NCBI GenBank assembly: GCA_000200715.1
Contig: DP000238.1
Span: 1,846,849-1,910,848, forward strand
Length of the DNA stretch: 64,000 nt
Direction: 5' to 3'
Source: Cenarchaeum symbiosum A
Lineage (GTDB): Archaea > Thermoproteota > Nitrososphaeria > Nitrososphaerales > Nitrosopumilaceae
In this document: positions 15,741-23,763 of the stretch, in pieces
Layout of the letters: every line of letters starts with the position of its first letter
Position numbering within the stretch: the stretch's first letter is position 1
Translations under genes and position numbers: made by a program
The notes under the pieces: generated by a model
What the model was told of the DNA's origin: nothing
Databases searched by the model: none
What the model saw: only the letters and a program-made list of their open reading frames with translations

Positions 15741-16310
15741 ATGGACACAAAGCGGGTCGAGAAGCTGGTCAGGGAGCTCATAATCGAGCTGGGCGAGGAC
15801 CCAACCCGGGAGGGCCTCCGGGAGACGCCGGCCCGGATGGCCAGGATGTACGGCGAGATATTCGGCGGATACGAATCCGACGCAGAGCTCTCCGTCCAGT
15901 TCTCTGAGGATTCAGACGCCGTGGTGGCCCGGGACATCGGGTTCTACTCGGTCTGCGAGCACCACATGCTGCCGTTCTTTGGCAGCATCCACATAGCCTA
16001 CCTGCCCGACGGGAAGGTATTCGGGGTCTCCAAGCTGGTAAGGCTGGTAGAAAAGTACTCGAGGCGCCTGCAGATACAGGAGCGCCTGACCCGGAACATC
16101 GCCGACGAGCTCAGCTCCCAGGGGGTCAAGGGCGTTGCAGTGGTGGCCGAGGCCGAGCATCTCTGCATGAAGATGAGGGGCGTCCGCAGCGACGCCAGGC
16201 TGACCTCCAGCGCGTTCAGGGGTGCCTACAAGGATGCCGACGCCCGGGAGGGCGTCATGGCCATGATCCGCGGCAGGATGCCCGATCCGGGCCGCATGCT
16301 CAAAAATTAA
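15741..16310 (+). CDS. folE: GTP cyclohydrolase I (type IA)
   Basis: 189 residues. It opens GTP to 7,8-dihydroneopterin triphosphate, feeding 7-deazaguanine synthesis. Family marks are 'DPTREGLRETPARMARMY', 'FYSVCEHHMLPFFG' (zinc Cys and His), 'GVSKLVRLVEKYSRRLQIQERLT', 'EAEHLCMKMRGVR' (second zinc Cys) and 'LTSSAFRG'. All catalytic positions are present. The second of two close ATGs (15741) was chosen because the TATA-like AATTCAAATAGT is about 28 nt upstream. It is 49 bases downstream of queE with its own promoter, in the same pathway neighbourhood. Confidence 0.95.
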   Translation: MDTKRVEKLVRELIIELGEDPTREGLRETPARMARMYGEIFGGYESDAELSVQFSEDSDAVVARDIGFYSVCEHHMLPFFGSIHIAYLPDGKVFGVSKLVRLVEKYSRRLQIQERLTRNIADELSSQGVKGVAVVAEAEHLCMKMRGVRSDARLTSSAFRGAYKDADAREGVMAMIRGRMPDPGRMLKN

Positions 16311-16334
16311 ATACCGACGCGCCGGGCGCCGTCC

Positions 16335-16679
16335 ATGGGGGTTCACAACAACATACACATACCGTCGGAGTCGTGGCCCGGCTGGATCTGGTACGCCATA
16401 GAGTTTGCCATAGTGCTGGCAGTATCCATGGTGGCGGGCATGATGATCTCCGACCAGATCCTGGGCATTGTGGCCGGGGCCATCGGGCACGGCAGTGCGC
16501 TGGAATCATGGGACGGCATATCCGTCCACTCGCCCGCGTTCAAGGCGCTCGACGACGCGATAGAGTACGAGATAGTCTCCATGTCCAACTGGATATTCTA
16601 CTGCATGGTCGGAGCCGTCTTTGGCGCCTGGTATGTCATAATCAGGGGCGTCCTGTTCAACAAGAGAATCTTCCGCTAG
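16335..16679 (+). CDS. Membrane protein with two helices, unknown
   Basis: 114 residues. ATG 16335 is 27 nt after ATTAAATAC. Hydrophobic helices at about residues 15-45 ('WIWYAIEFAIVLAVSMVAGMMI', extending through 'ILGIVAGAIG') and 85-107 ('WIFYCMVGAVFGAWYVIIRGV') flank an acidic loop, with a basic end (NKRIFR). It overlaps the convergent queC by four bases. No family recognised; the neighbourhood does not define a role. Confidence 0.65.
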   Translation: MGVHNNIHIPSESWPGWIWYAIEFAIVLAVSMVAGMMISDQILGIVAGAIGHGSALESWDGISVHSPAFKALDDAIEYEIVSMSNWIFYCMVGAVFGAWYVIIRGVLFNKRIFR

Positions 16680-17347
16680 GCCGCATACGCGGTGGCATCA
16701 TCTATGCCTGCCTTTGCAAATGCCGCCTTTCTGTTGGAGCAGGACTCGCACTTTCCGCAGTGTTTTTTCCCGTCCGCGTAACAGCTCCACGCTTGAAATA
16801 TCTCATCGCCAAACGCATCGTGCCCGGTCTTTAGCAGGTCCGCCTTTGAGAGCCCCTCGCGGTAGGGGCTCCAAATGTAGAGCGCCTTTCGCGTTCCTTT
16901 GTTTATTGCGTCGGCCTCGCCCAGGTTGAGCGCAGACTCCATCCTTTTTGCAAAGGCGGGCCGGCAGTCCGGATAGTTCCCATCGCCCGTGTGTGCGCCG
17001 TATGCCACCAAGGCAGCCCCTATCGAGTACGCCCAAGCTGCAGCCACTGACAAAAATACTGCGTTTCTGACGGGGACCACGATCGAGCCCTCAAACGACG
17101 CGGGGATCCTCCTCCGTGAATCCGTCAGCACGTTGCTGCCCCCGTAGAGATCCCCCATGAACTCCATCTTGGCAGTCCTGTGCTCCTTGAGGCCGGCTAT
17201 CTCGGCGCACCTGCGCGCGGCCCTGCTTTCGCGGCGGGCGCGCTGCCCGTACAGGAACGTTATCCCGTACAGCCTGTACTTTTTACGCAGGTGCGCGCAC
17301 ATGCACAGCGAGTCTATCCCCCCGCTGAACACCACGACCGCCTTCAT
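16676..17347 (-). CDS. queC: 7-cyano-7-deazaguanine (preQ0) synthase
   Basis: 223 residues from ATG 17347, whose ATGA overlaps the thrB stop and has a GGAGG element just upstream. QueC uses ATP and ammonia to turn the carboxylate into the nitrile preQ0. Motifs are the PP-loop 'VVVFSGGIDSL', 'TFLYGQRARRES', 'VVPVRNAVFLSVAAAWAYSIGA', 'GAHTGDGNYPDCRPAF' and the zinc site 'CYADGKKHCGKCESC'. It is the third gene of a minus-strand operon GPN GTPase-thrB-queC. This is an odd mix, suggesting housekeeping genes packed behind one promoter. Confidence 0.95.
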   Translation of the reverse strand: MKAVVVFSGGIDSLCMCAHLRKKYRLYGITFLYGQRARRESRAARRCAEIAGLKEHRTAKMEFMGDLYGGSNVLTDSRRRIPASFEGSIVVPVRNAVFLSVAAAWAYSIGAALVAYGAHTGDGNYPDCRPAFAKRMESALNLGEADAINKGTRKALYIWSPYREGLSKADLLKTGHDAFGDEIFQAWSCYADGKKHCGKCESCSNRKAAFAKAGIDDATAYAA

Positions 17348-18270
17348 CTGAGCCTCCTCGCCCGCACTCCTCCGCACGGCCTGCATCCCACTATGCTGCA
17401 GCCCAGGCCGGCAGACTGGAAGCCCTTGCTCATGGCGGCGCCCACTTTTTTCAGGCGGGAGGTCCCGTCCAAAAATGCCACCACCGACGGGCCGGCCCCG
17501 CTTATTGTAGCACCCAGCGCTCCCGCCCTGAGCGCGCCCGATTTTACGCGGTCAAAGCCCGGGATCAGCCTCTTTCGCGCGGGCTCTGCTATGCAGTCGA
17601 TGGCGGCCCCCCCTATCGCCGCAGGATCCCCCGCCGCAAAGCCTGCCGCCATTGCAGCAGCATTCGATATGTTCCCGACGCTCTCGCGGATCCCCACCCT
17701 TGCAGGCAGGACTCCCCTGGAGACCTTTGTCTTGCTTGGCGGGACTTTCATATCCGGTATGGCCACGCAAATGGCAAGCCTCTTTGGCGGCGGGATCCTC
17801 GTGACGATGGGCCCCTCCCTGACTATGACAAAGCCGCCCATAACCGATGCGGCCACATTGTCATAGTGGATGGATCCTGCGCTGGCCTTTTCGCCTTTTC
17901 CCGCAAGCCGCACAAGGGAGACTTGGTCGAGTCCGAGCCCCATCAGCCTGTCAAATGCTGCTGCAGCAGCAGCAGCCGATGCCGCGCTGCTGCCCATCCC
18001 AAAACCCGCGGGCACCCCCTTTTCTATGATAATATCAAAGCCCCCGCGGACTCCGAACTCTTTAGCCATGGCCCGCACAACTACCCCGGCCGTGTTCTTT
18101 CTCGGGTCCGTGGGCACCCCGCCCGTTGTAGATATCCGTATGCCGGGCTTGCCGCTTCTCTCGAGTCTTACCTCGTCAAAGAATGCGTCGAGCGCCAGCC
18201 CAAAAGTGTCAAAGCCGGGCCCCAGGTTGGCCGTCGACGACGGCGCCCTTGCCGCGGCCCTGTCCGTCAG
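17344..18270 (-). CDS. thrB: Homoserine kinase (GHMP family), CTG start
   Basis: 308 residues. It phosphorylates homoserine in threonine synthesis. The first in-frame ATG/GTG/TTG-type start (GTG 18117) would delete about 50 residues holding 'APSSTANLGPGFDTFGLALD', the conserved GHMP N-terminal motif. That segment is in frame back to CTG 18270, which overlaps the upstream stop as CTGA and has AGGAGGT six bases before it. No ATG, GTG or TTG exists between the preceding in-frame TAG and this CTG. Other motifs are 'GVPAGFGMGSSAASAAAA' (ATP loop) and 'GATISGAGPSVVAFLD'. A CTG start is therefore the best reading. Confidence 0.9.
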   Translation of the reverse strand: MTDRAAARAPSSTANLGPGFDTFGLALDAFFDEVRLERSGKPGIRISTTGGVPTDPRKNTAGVVVRAMAKEFGVRGGFDIIIEKGVPAGFGMGSSAASAAAAAAAFDRLMGLGLDQVSLVRLAGKGEKASAGSIHYDNVAASVMGGFVIVREGPIVTRIPPPKRLAICVAIPDMKVPPSKTKVSRGVLPARVGIRESVGNISNAAAMAAGFAAGDPAAIGGAAIDCIAEPARKRLIPGFDRVKSGALRAGALGATISGAGPSVVAFLDGTSRLKKVGAAMSKGFQSAGLGCSIVGCRPCGGVRARRLR

Positions 18271-19025
18271 TCCTCGACCTCCTCGCCGAGGTTTATCGCC
18301 CTGCTAAGCTCGCCGCCGAGCACGTCGAGCCCATCGCCTGTCGTATTGGATATGGGCACAAGGCCGCCGACCATGCCGCCAAAGTCGAGCCCGCGGAGCA
18401 TGGAGGTTGCAAGGGAATAAGTCTCGCCGTCGGCCTCGCGGGATATCGCCTCTGCAAGCGAATCCGGATCCGACGACCAGTTCATGATCTCGCCGAGCCT
18501 GTCCCCCACAAGGTCCGACTTTGTAAGCACGCTTACAGATGGCAGGTCCAGCCTGAGCCTTATCGATGCGGCAAGCATGGATACGGATACAAAGTTGACC
18601 GGCGAGCTGATCAGCGCCCCGTCGTACAGGAATACGCTCATCCTCTCCTCCTGGGACAGGTTCCCGGCTATGAAGGGGCCGCTGGTCCTGTACGCGAACA
18701 GCTCTATCTGGCCCGGGGTGTCCACAAGCAGATAGTCCGGGTTGACCTCCTCGACGCGGCGCCTGATCTCGCCTATCTTTGAGGCGATAAGATCGCTTGC
18801 CATGACAAGCGCCCCGTTGGGGCCGAGCTCGTACTGTTTCATTATCGTCGATATGTCCACATAGTCCCGCACGTCGATCTCGCACGCGTACGGCAGCTCC
18901 TCTGCCCCCGGGTCAAGGTTGAGGGCGGCCGCAAAGGCGCCGTTCCTGGCGTAATACTCGCCTATCCTCGACGTGAGGAGGGACTTGCCGGCACCCGCGG
19001 TTCCCACTATGAATATCGACTTCAA
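18267..19025 (-). CDS. GPN-loop GTPase
   Basis: 252 residues from TTG 19025. GPN GTPases form dimers; eukaryotic members help assemble RNA polymerase, while the archaeal role is less clear. Motifs are P-loop 'GTAGAGKS', 'NLDPGAEELPY', the signature GPN in 'YELGPNGAL', 'LLVDTPGQIELF' (switch II) and 'LTKSDLV' (guanine specificity). The start is set by a TATA box centred near 19051, 27 nt away. That box also fits the divergent gene at 19078. It heads the operon with thrB and queC. Confidence 0.93.
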   Translation of the reverse strand: MKSIFIVGTAGAGKSLLTSRIGEYYARNGAFAAALNLDPGAEELPYACEIDVRDYVDISTIMKQYELGPNGALVMASDLIASKIGEIRRRVEEVNPDYLLVDTPGQIELFAYRTSGPFIAGNLSQEERMSVFLYDGALISSPVNFVSVSMLAASIRLRLDLPSVSVLTKSDLVGDRLGEIMNWSSDPDSLAEAISREADGETYSLATSMLRGLDFGGMVGGLVPISNTTGDGLDVLGGELSRAINLGEEVED

Positions 19026-19046
19026 CCGCGCTGCTGCATATTATTC

Positions 19047-19056
19047 GCTTATATTT
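19047..19056. promoter_or_regulatory. TATA box apparently shared by two divergent leaderless genes
   Basis: GCTTATATTT on plus (AAATATAAGC on minus). Its centre is about 27 nt from ATG 19078 on the plus strand and about 27 nt from TTG 19025 on the minus strand. No second TATA box is needed for either gene in the 52-base gap. TBP binds near-symmetrically, so one site could serve both directions. Confidence 0.6.
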
Positions 19057-19077
19057 GAACCCCCGGGGGGTGCCCCA

Positions 19078-20109
19078 ATGAACCTGCGGCTGGTGGCGGT
19101 GCCCGCAAGCATGATACCAATAATCATAATCATCATACAGTTTGACGTGCGGCCGGAAGACGTCTTTGCGGTGGGCGTGGTGCCCTTTGTCGCGGCCACG
19201 CTGGTGATGGCGGGCAAGCTGGGCCTGCAGGGGGCCAAGTTCAGCTACATCACAAGGCACTACCTTGGCCCGATAGATTCCGTCTGGAGGATGTCGGGCG
19301 TCAGGATAGGCAGCGAGTTCATCAAGTTTACCACCCCGATGTTCATCGGCGCCGAGTTCGTGGTGATATACTGGCTGCACAAAAAGGGCGTCTCCCCGTC
19401 AAAGGCGATGTGGATCGCCATACTCGACATAGTTACAGAGGTCTTTGCGGGCGGGCTGCTCTCCATACTGGCGGGGGTGATCGCGCTGGCAAGCGGCGCA
19501 TACGTGGTGGCAGCCGTAATCCTGACGACGAGCATCTTTGTGACCACCCTGTGGATGGTGCTCTTTTTCATGTCGGCCCGGCATACGTTTACGATCCCCC
19601 GGGTGGTGGCCTATCTGGTAAAAAAGGTGGGCAAAGAGAGGGGCCGCGAGTACATAACCAAGACCAACATGTGGATGGAGGAGGTCTGCAACATGAGCCG
19701 CAAGAACCTCAGGACGGCAGAATCCAGAAAGGTCTTTGCAAACGCCTTTGGGTTCTCCATGGCGTCGTGGCTACTCTACGGGATATCATTTATGATCATA
19801 GTCTCCGGCCTGGGCATAGAAGTGGGGGCCTTTGACTCCGTGATGGCCGTAATGGGGGCAAACGCGATAGGCAACCTGCCTGTTACTGTAGGCGGATCGG
19901 GCCTCGCCGAAATAGGCATAATAGCATACCTAAACGATCTGGACCCGTTTAGCCTCGAGATGGACGAGCAGACCCTTGAATGGAACGCGGTCATCGCGTG
20001 GAGGATCGCCACCTATTACGTGCCGATAGCCATAACGTGGTTCCTGCTTGTCAGGCTGGCGCTAAGCAAGTACACAAAGGAGGTGGGCAGCAGCGGACTA
20101 TCAAAATAA
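19078..20109 (+). CDS. AglD/UPF0104-type multi-pass membrane protein (lysylphosphatidylglycerol synthase-flippase fold)
   Basis: 343 residues. About eight hydrophobic helices, with 'RIGSEFIKFTTPMFIGAEFVVIYWL', 'ANAIGNLPVTVGGSGLAEIG' and 'WRIATYYVPIAITWFLLVRLAL'. These are conserved in the LPG_synthase_TM/UPF0104 family that includes AglD of haloarchaea. Members act in lipid or dolichol-phosphate-linked sugar handling at the membrane. ATG 19078 was chosen because the TATA box is 27 nt upstream; an ORF extension to 18973 lies antisense in the GTPase gene. An SDR follows after four bases. Confidence 0.82.
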   Translation: MNLRLVAVPASMIPIIIIIIQFDVRPEDVFAVGVVPFVAATLVMAGKLGLQGAKFSYITRHYLGPIDSVWRMSGVRIGSEFIKFTTPMFIGAEFVVIYWLHKKGVSPSKAMWIAILDIVTEVFAGGLLSILAGVIALASGAYVVAAVILTTSIFVTTLWMVLFFMSARHTFTIPRVVAYLVKKVGKERGREYITKTNMWMEEVCNMSRKNLRTAESRKVFANAFGFSMASWLLYGISFMIIVSGLGIEVGAFDSVMAVMGANAIGNLPVTVGGSGLAEIGIIAYLNDLDPFSLEMDEQTLEWNAVIAWRIATYYVPIAITWFLLVRLALSKYTKEVGSSGLSK

Positions 20110-20113
20110 GACG

Positions 20114-20881
20114 GTGATAATCACCGGCGCATCCAGCGGAATAGGCGAGGCTGCCGCAGGCGAGTTTGCCGGCAAGGGGGCCTCTGTAGTGCTGGTGGCT
20201 AGAAACAAGGATAAGCTGTACAGGGCCGAACAGTCCATGCAGGTAAGCGGAGACAGGACGCTTGCAGTACAATGCGACGTCTCGAAGAAGAAAGAGGTTG
20301 CAGAGATGGCCCGCCTGGTAGAGGAGAAATTCGGCACGCCGGATATACTGGTGAATAACGCGGGCTTTGCCGTCTACGGGCGGGTCCGGGATCTTTCCAT
20401 CGAGGATATCGAGGCCCAGATGGCTACAAACTATACGGGCATGGTATACTGTACAAAGGCCTTTCTCTCCGGCATGCTGGACCGCGGCTCGGGCCATATC
20501 GTCAACGTGGCATCTGCTGCTGCAAGCTTTGGTCTGCCGGGGATAGCCGCGTACAGCGCGTCAAAGTTTGCAATGCTAGGCTTCTCCGAGGGTCTTGGGC
20601 ACGAGCTTGTGGGAACAGGCGTGGGCATAACGGTAGTCAGCCCGATAGGTGTCAAGACATCGTTCTTTGACGGCCCGTCGTTCTCTAAAATGCGCGGCCG
20701 GCCGCCACTCTCACTGAGCCCTAAAACAGTCGCTCGGGCGATAGTCGGGGCGGCATCGTCGCGCAGGCGCGAGATCATGGTGCCGTTTGCAACAAGGGGC
20801 GCGGTGTGGGCAAAGCATACAATCCCGTATGTGGTAAACCCGGCAGTCGGCTCTATCTTCCGCAGGGCGCTGCGGGACTAG
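20114..20881 (+). CDS. Short-chain dehydrogenase/reductase
   Basis: 255 residues from GTG 20114. SDR enzymes use NAD(P)H for oxidation or reduction of alcohols and ketones. Motifs are 'GASSGIG' (TGxxxGIG cofactor loop), 'CDVSKKKEV', 'LVNNAGFAVYG' (NNAG), the catalytic Ser in 'VNVASAAASFG' and 'YSASK' (YxxxK). 'SPIGVKTSFF' replaces the common PGxVxT. The start trims the first strand to its minimum (MIITG), and no earlier ATG, GTG or TTG is in frame. The closest classic type is the YqjQ/DltE-like subfamily. Substrate unknown. It follows the AglD-like gene by four bases, so lipid metabolism is possible. Confidence 0.9.
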   Translation: MIITGASSGIGEAAAGEFAGKGASVVLVARNKDKLYRAEQSMQVSGDRTLAVQCDVSKKKEVAEMARLVEEKFGTPDILVNNAGFAVYGRVRDLSIEDIEAQMATNYTGMVYCTKAFLSGMLDRGSGHIVNVASAAASFGLPGIAAYSASKFAMLGFSEGLGHELVGTGVGITVVSPIGVKTSFFDGPSFSKMRGRPPLSLSPKTVARAIVGAASSRRREIMVPFATRGAVWAKHTIPYVVNPAVGSIFRRALRD

Positions 20882-21186
20882 GCCTCCTGCTTGTCCTTTT
20901 TGCTCTTTGTCCACCACTGCTGGTAGTCGTAGTGGCGGTCCTCTTTCGTGTACTCCCTGCGGTTGATCTTCGCCTTGATGTCCCCGACCTGCTCCCTTGT
21001 CGCGTAGAGTCCGCACCTCTTGCAGATAAAATGCTTGGTCCTCGTGTCCATCTTCATGGGCACGTCCACTTCATCGAGAAGCTTGTTCAGTTCATCCCTG
21101 TTGCGGTCATCTTCGTGCACGTCCTCTTCATATTGTTCCTGGACCTTGCCTCTCTCTCTTGCTACACATTCGGGACAGCTTGGCAA
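20878..21186 (-). CDS. Zinc-binding small protein, conserved-looking
   Basis: 102 residues from TTG 21186 (MPSCPECVARERG); TATA-like CTTTTAACC near 21213 is 27 nt upstream. CPEC at residues 4-7 and CKRC near residue 55 give a split four-cysteine zinc site separated by an acidic helical stretch (QEQYEEDVHEDDRNRDELNK). The C-terminus is basic and aromatic (YDYQQWWTKSKKDK). It resembles small zinc-ribbon proteins of ribosome or transcription context, but I do not recognise a family. It converges on the SDR with a four-base overlap. Confidence 0.75.
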   Translation of the reverse strand: MPSCPECVARERGKVQEQYEEDVHEDDRNRDELNKLLDEVDVPMKMDTRTKHFICKRCGLYATREQVGDIKAKINRREYTKEDRHYDYQQWWTKSKKDKQEA

Positions 21187-21261
21187 CGCAGACAGGGACC
21201 GGTCATTGGGTTAAAAGCGTTGCCGACAGAAAAATGCCGCGGGGGCGGCTGCAGGCGTGGA

Positions 21262-22494
21262 TCATGCCCCATCCTCCAGTATTCCGGCCGCGATCTCTGC
21301 GGTGTTGGAGGCGCCGCCCCCGTCAAAGTTGGCCGCAAAGTCGGCAAGCGCCTCCTCAAAGCGCGCATAGTCGCCCCTGATCCTGACTATCCCCGCGAGA
21401 ACACTCTTTGTGCTGCCCGCCAGGACCCCGAGGCCCTTTTCCTCTGCCCACCTGATCTGGTTGGTGTGCTCGTCATACACGGGGATGCCGATTATCGGCC
21501 GGGCCTTGCCCCCCATTATCTCGCCCATTACAGTATGCGAGCCGTTGACCACCGCATACTTGCATCCCTCTATCACCGAGTTCTTTTCCTGCTCTGATAG
21601 AAAGCCCACGTCTATCTGGATCCAGTCCACCTTCTTTTCATACGCCTCGGATATTGAATACCTCCTGCCGTCCCTGCCGGCGACAGCGTCTATCGACGGG
21701 TCGTTTCTGGCGTGGGAGACTATGCGCCTCTCGCCGGACATCTCGGGGCTCGCAAAGGCCCTCTCGTACCTCTCCCCCGTGCCGTCGTTGGTCGAGCGGT
21801 TGCCCGTGCGCATCCAGTATCCATAGTCCGCCCCTTCGATGAGCTTCTCAAGGTCCGATTTCTCGCCGGGCGACACTTTCCCCCCTGACGTAAAATGCCC
21901 CACGTATGAGACCTTCTCTGCCACCTTGTCAGGAAAGTTGAGGTTGTACTCGCACATTGTATACGGCGGGGCAGAATCGGCGACCAGGATTCTAGAGGCC
22001 TTGGCTATCTGCCTGGCTACAAACGCCATCGACGGGTAAAAGTACGACCTGGACAGCCACAGCCTGGGCATGTACTGGTTGGTCACAAATAAACTCGGGA
22101 CGCTCCTATTGCTGGCAAGTATGTTGGATCCCATGTCGCCGTCGTTTATCACGAGGTCGAATTTCTCCTCGTTGTACAGCCTCCTCTCCTCCCGTAGATA
22201 GTCTACAACCTGCCTTACCAGCGGGGGGCTGCTATCCACCGGCAGCAGTATGTTGGCCATCGAGCGCGGCACGCTGGGCCCGAACCTGCCGTCTATCGGG
22301 GTCGGCATGAGCACCTCGTGTATTCTCTCCTTTTCCGCGGGAAACTCTTCTAGGAGCCTCTCGTAGATAGGCGACTTGCTAGACAGGTGGATCTCCACAT
22401 CGCCGAGGCGCTCCCTCAGTGAGCGGTTGAGCCTCATCATCCTGGAATAGTGCCCGTTCCCCCAGGGGTAGATGAACTCGCCTATCTTGGCCGT
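21262..22494 (-). CDS. MurG-like glycosyltransferase, probable non-canonical start
   Basis: The first ATG is at 22440, but 18 in-frame codons before it read 'AKIGEFIYPWGNGHYSRMMRL'. This is the first strand and GxGHxxR loop expected at the N-terminus of GT-B glycosyltransferases (compare GHGHASR/GTGGH). They begin at ACG 22494, directly after the upstream TAG, with GGAGG eight bases before. From ACG the protein has 410 residues. The C-terminal half contains 'EGCKYAVVNGSHTVMGEIMGGKARPIIGIPVYDEHTNQIRWAEEKGLGVL', the nucleotide-sugar region of this fold. Acceptor unknown. It follows the ThiI-like gene without a gap. Confidence 0.8.
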   Translation of the reverse strand, partial: TAKIGEFIYPWGNGHYSRMMRLNRSLRERLGDVEIHLSSKSPIYERLLEEFPAEKERIHEVLMPTPIDGRFGPSVPRSMANILLPVDSSPPLVRQVVDYLREERRLYNEEKFDLVINDGDMGSNILASNRSVPSLFVTNQYMPRLWLSRSYFYPSMAFVARQIAKASRILVADSAPPYTMCEYNLNFPDKVAEKVSYVGHFTSGGKVSPGEKSDLEKLIEGADYGYWMRTGNRSTNDGTGERYERAFASPEMSGERRIVSHARNDPSIDAVAGRDGRRYSISEAYEKKVDWIQIDVGFLSEQEKNSVIEGCKYAVVNGSHTVMGEIMGGKARPIIGIPVYDEHTNQIRWAEEKGLGVLAGSTKSVLAGIVRIRGDYARFEEALADFAANFDGGGASNTAEIAAGILEDGA

Positions 22495-23622
22495 CTACTC
22501 CCCCTCCAGGCCGTCTAGTATGTCGTGGACGTTGTTCGGGCCGATCATCACGCAGACGCTTTTTGCGCCGGCAAGCGCCGCGTCGACAAGGGAGTCGATT
22601 CTTGCCTTGTCATATGTGGAGCCCCTCGGGCCCGCCCAGGCCAGCGCGCCGATCCTGCCCGCCAGCCCCTCGATCCCGATCTCACGCGCGTTTCCCTCCA
22701 TTTCTTCGAGGCCGCCAAGCGGCATGTACGCGGCAATGCCCGCACTGTCCAGGTCGCCGAGGATCCCGTCTATCTCTTCCGCGGGAATGATCAGCGGCGA
22801 TGCGGGCAGCGAGACGTGGGTGATCCCCGCCGCTGCCGCGGCCCTGCCCGCAAGATTCATCACGGTGCGAAGATACCCCGGATAACCCCTGCCCCGGCGC
22901 CGCGGGCCCAGCTTGTAAAAGGCAAGCTCCACCTCTTCTTCTGCCGTCCTGGGGATTATCCGGTTTGCAATCTTTGCAAGCCAGGCAAGCTCCGATTCCT
23001 TTGAATAACACATTATCATCCTCACGTCAAAGCCCTGCCTGAGGGCAGCCATGCAAGATACCGCCGAGAGCTCGTCAAAGACCGGGCAGAGGACCGTCCT
23101 TTTGTGCACCCCGTGCGGGGCCCCTCCGAGCCCTTTGTCGGAGAATATCGAGACGTACGCGTGTGCCTTGGTCAGAAAGGCATAGACCTGCCTGTTGTGG
23201 TCCTCTTCGGTGCCGGGGCCGGCCCCCCGCTCGGCGGACCTGCCTATTATCGCCGATGTCGCGGCCATCTCCAGGTCCCGGGGCAGAAAGCCGCGGGCCT
23301 CGCCTTCTACCTTTACCAAAAAGCGGTCCCCTTTTAGCAGCAGGCTCGCGCCCACCTCGGCGATCACTGTAGCTGCAACATCAAAGTCATTTTTCACCTG
23401 CCTTGCTATTATCACCCTCTCTATCCCGAACAGCTGCGCCACAGCAGATGATGCCATGACCGGCTCTGCGGCCTCTATGGTTATCACCGGGCCGTCCCTG
23501 CCCACCGGGGCGCGGCCCATGCCTGCCGCCTTTAGCGCCTTTCGTATGTTGCGCATCAGCAGCGGCACGTTTCTCCGTGCAAAGACCGACGGAAAGGCCA
23601 CCACGTAGAACTTTTTCTCCAT
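22495..23622 (-). CDS. THUMP-domain ThiI-like protein lacking the PP-loop
   Basis: 375 residues. Residues 60-130 look like a THUMP RNA-binding domain ('LFGIERVIIARQVKNDFDVAATVIAEV', 'FLVKVEGEARGFLPRDLEMAATSAI'). The following domain aligns by pattern with the ThiI sulfurtransferase fold ('RTVLCPVFDELSAVSCMAALRQGFDVRMIMCY'). However, the SGGxDS ATP-binding PP-loop of ThiI is absent (CPVFDELSA instead), so 4-thiouridine synthesis by the usual mechanism is unlikely. TATA CAAATTATAAACC near 23648 is 26 nt before ATG 23622. It may be an RNA-binding or tRNA-thiolation helper; function uncertain. Confidence 0.75.
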   Translation of the reverse strand: MEKKFYVVAFPSVFARRNVPLLMRNIRKALKAAGMGRAPVGRDGPVITIEAAEPVMASSAVAQLFGIERVIIARQVKNDFDVAATVIAEVGASLLLKGDRFLVKVEGEARGFLPRDLEMAATSAIIGRSAERGAGPGTEEDHNRQVYAFLTKAHAYVSIFSDKGLGGAPHGVHKRTVLCPVFDELSAVSCMAALRQGFDVRMIMCYSKESELAWLAKIANRIIPRTAEEEVELAFYKLGPRRRGRGYPGYLRTVMNLAGRAAAAAGITHVSLPASPLIIPAEEIDGILGDLDSAGIAAYMPLGGLEEMEGNAREIGIEGLAGRIGALAWAGPRGSTYDKARIDSLVDAALAGAKSVCVMIGPNNVHDILDGLEGE

Positions 23623-23734
23623 CCACGCCCCTCCGCCGCACCGGTTTATAATTTGAGTAAACCAGCCTGCCGCAAAAGCCGGGGATCAGGCGTGAAAAGG
23701 GGGAATCCATGCCCGGCTCCCGCCCTCGCAATCG

Positions 23735-23743
23735 TTATAAAAG
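23735..23743 (+). promoter_or_regulatory. TATA box of cysH-sat
   Basis: TTATAAAAG centred near 23739, about 25 nt upstream of TTG 23764. This fixes the cysH start at TTG rather than the longer frame beginning at 23653. Confidence 0.65.
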
Positions 23744-23763
23744 AAAACCGCGGAACAGGCTCG

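Noticed and set aside
14735-17347. queD (6-carboxytetrahydropterin synthase) in the deazaguanine cluster
   Set aside because: No frame with the family motif here; it must be elsewhere.
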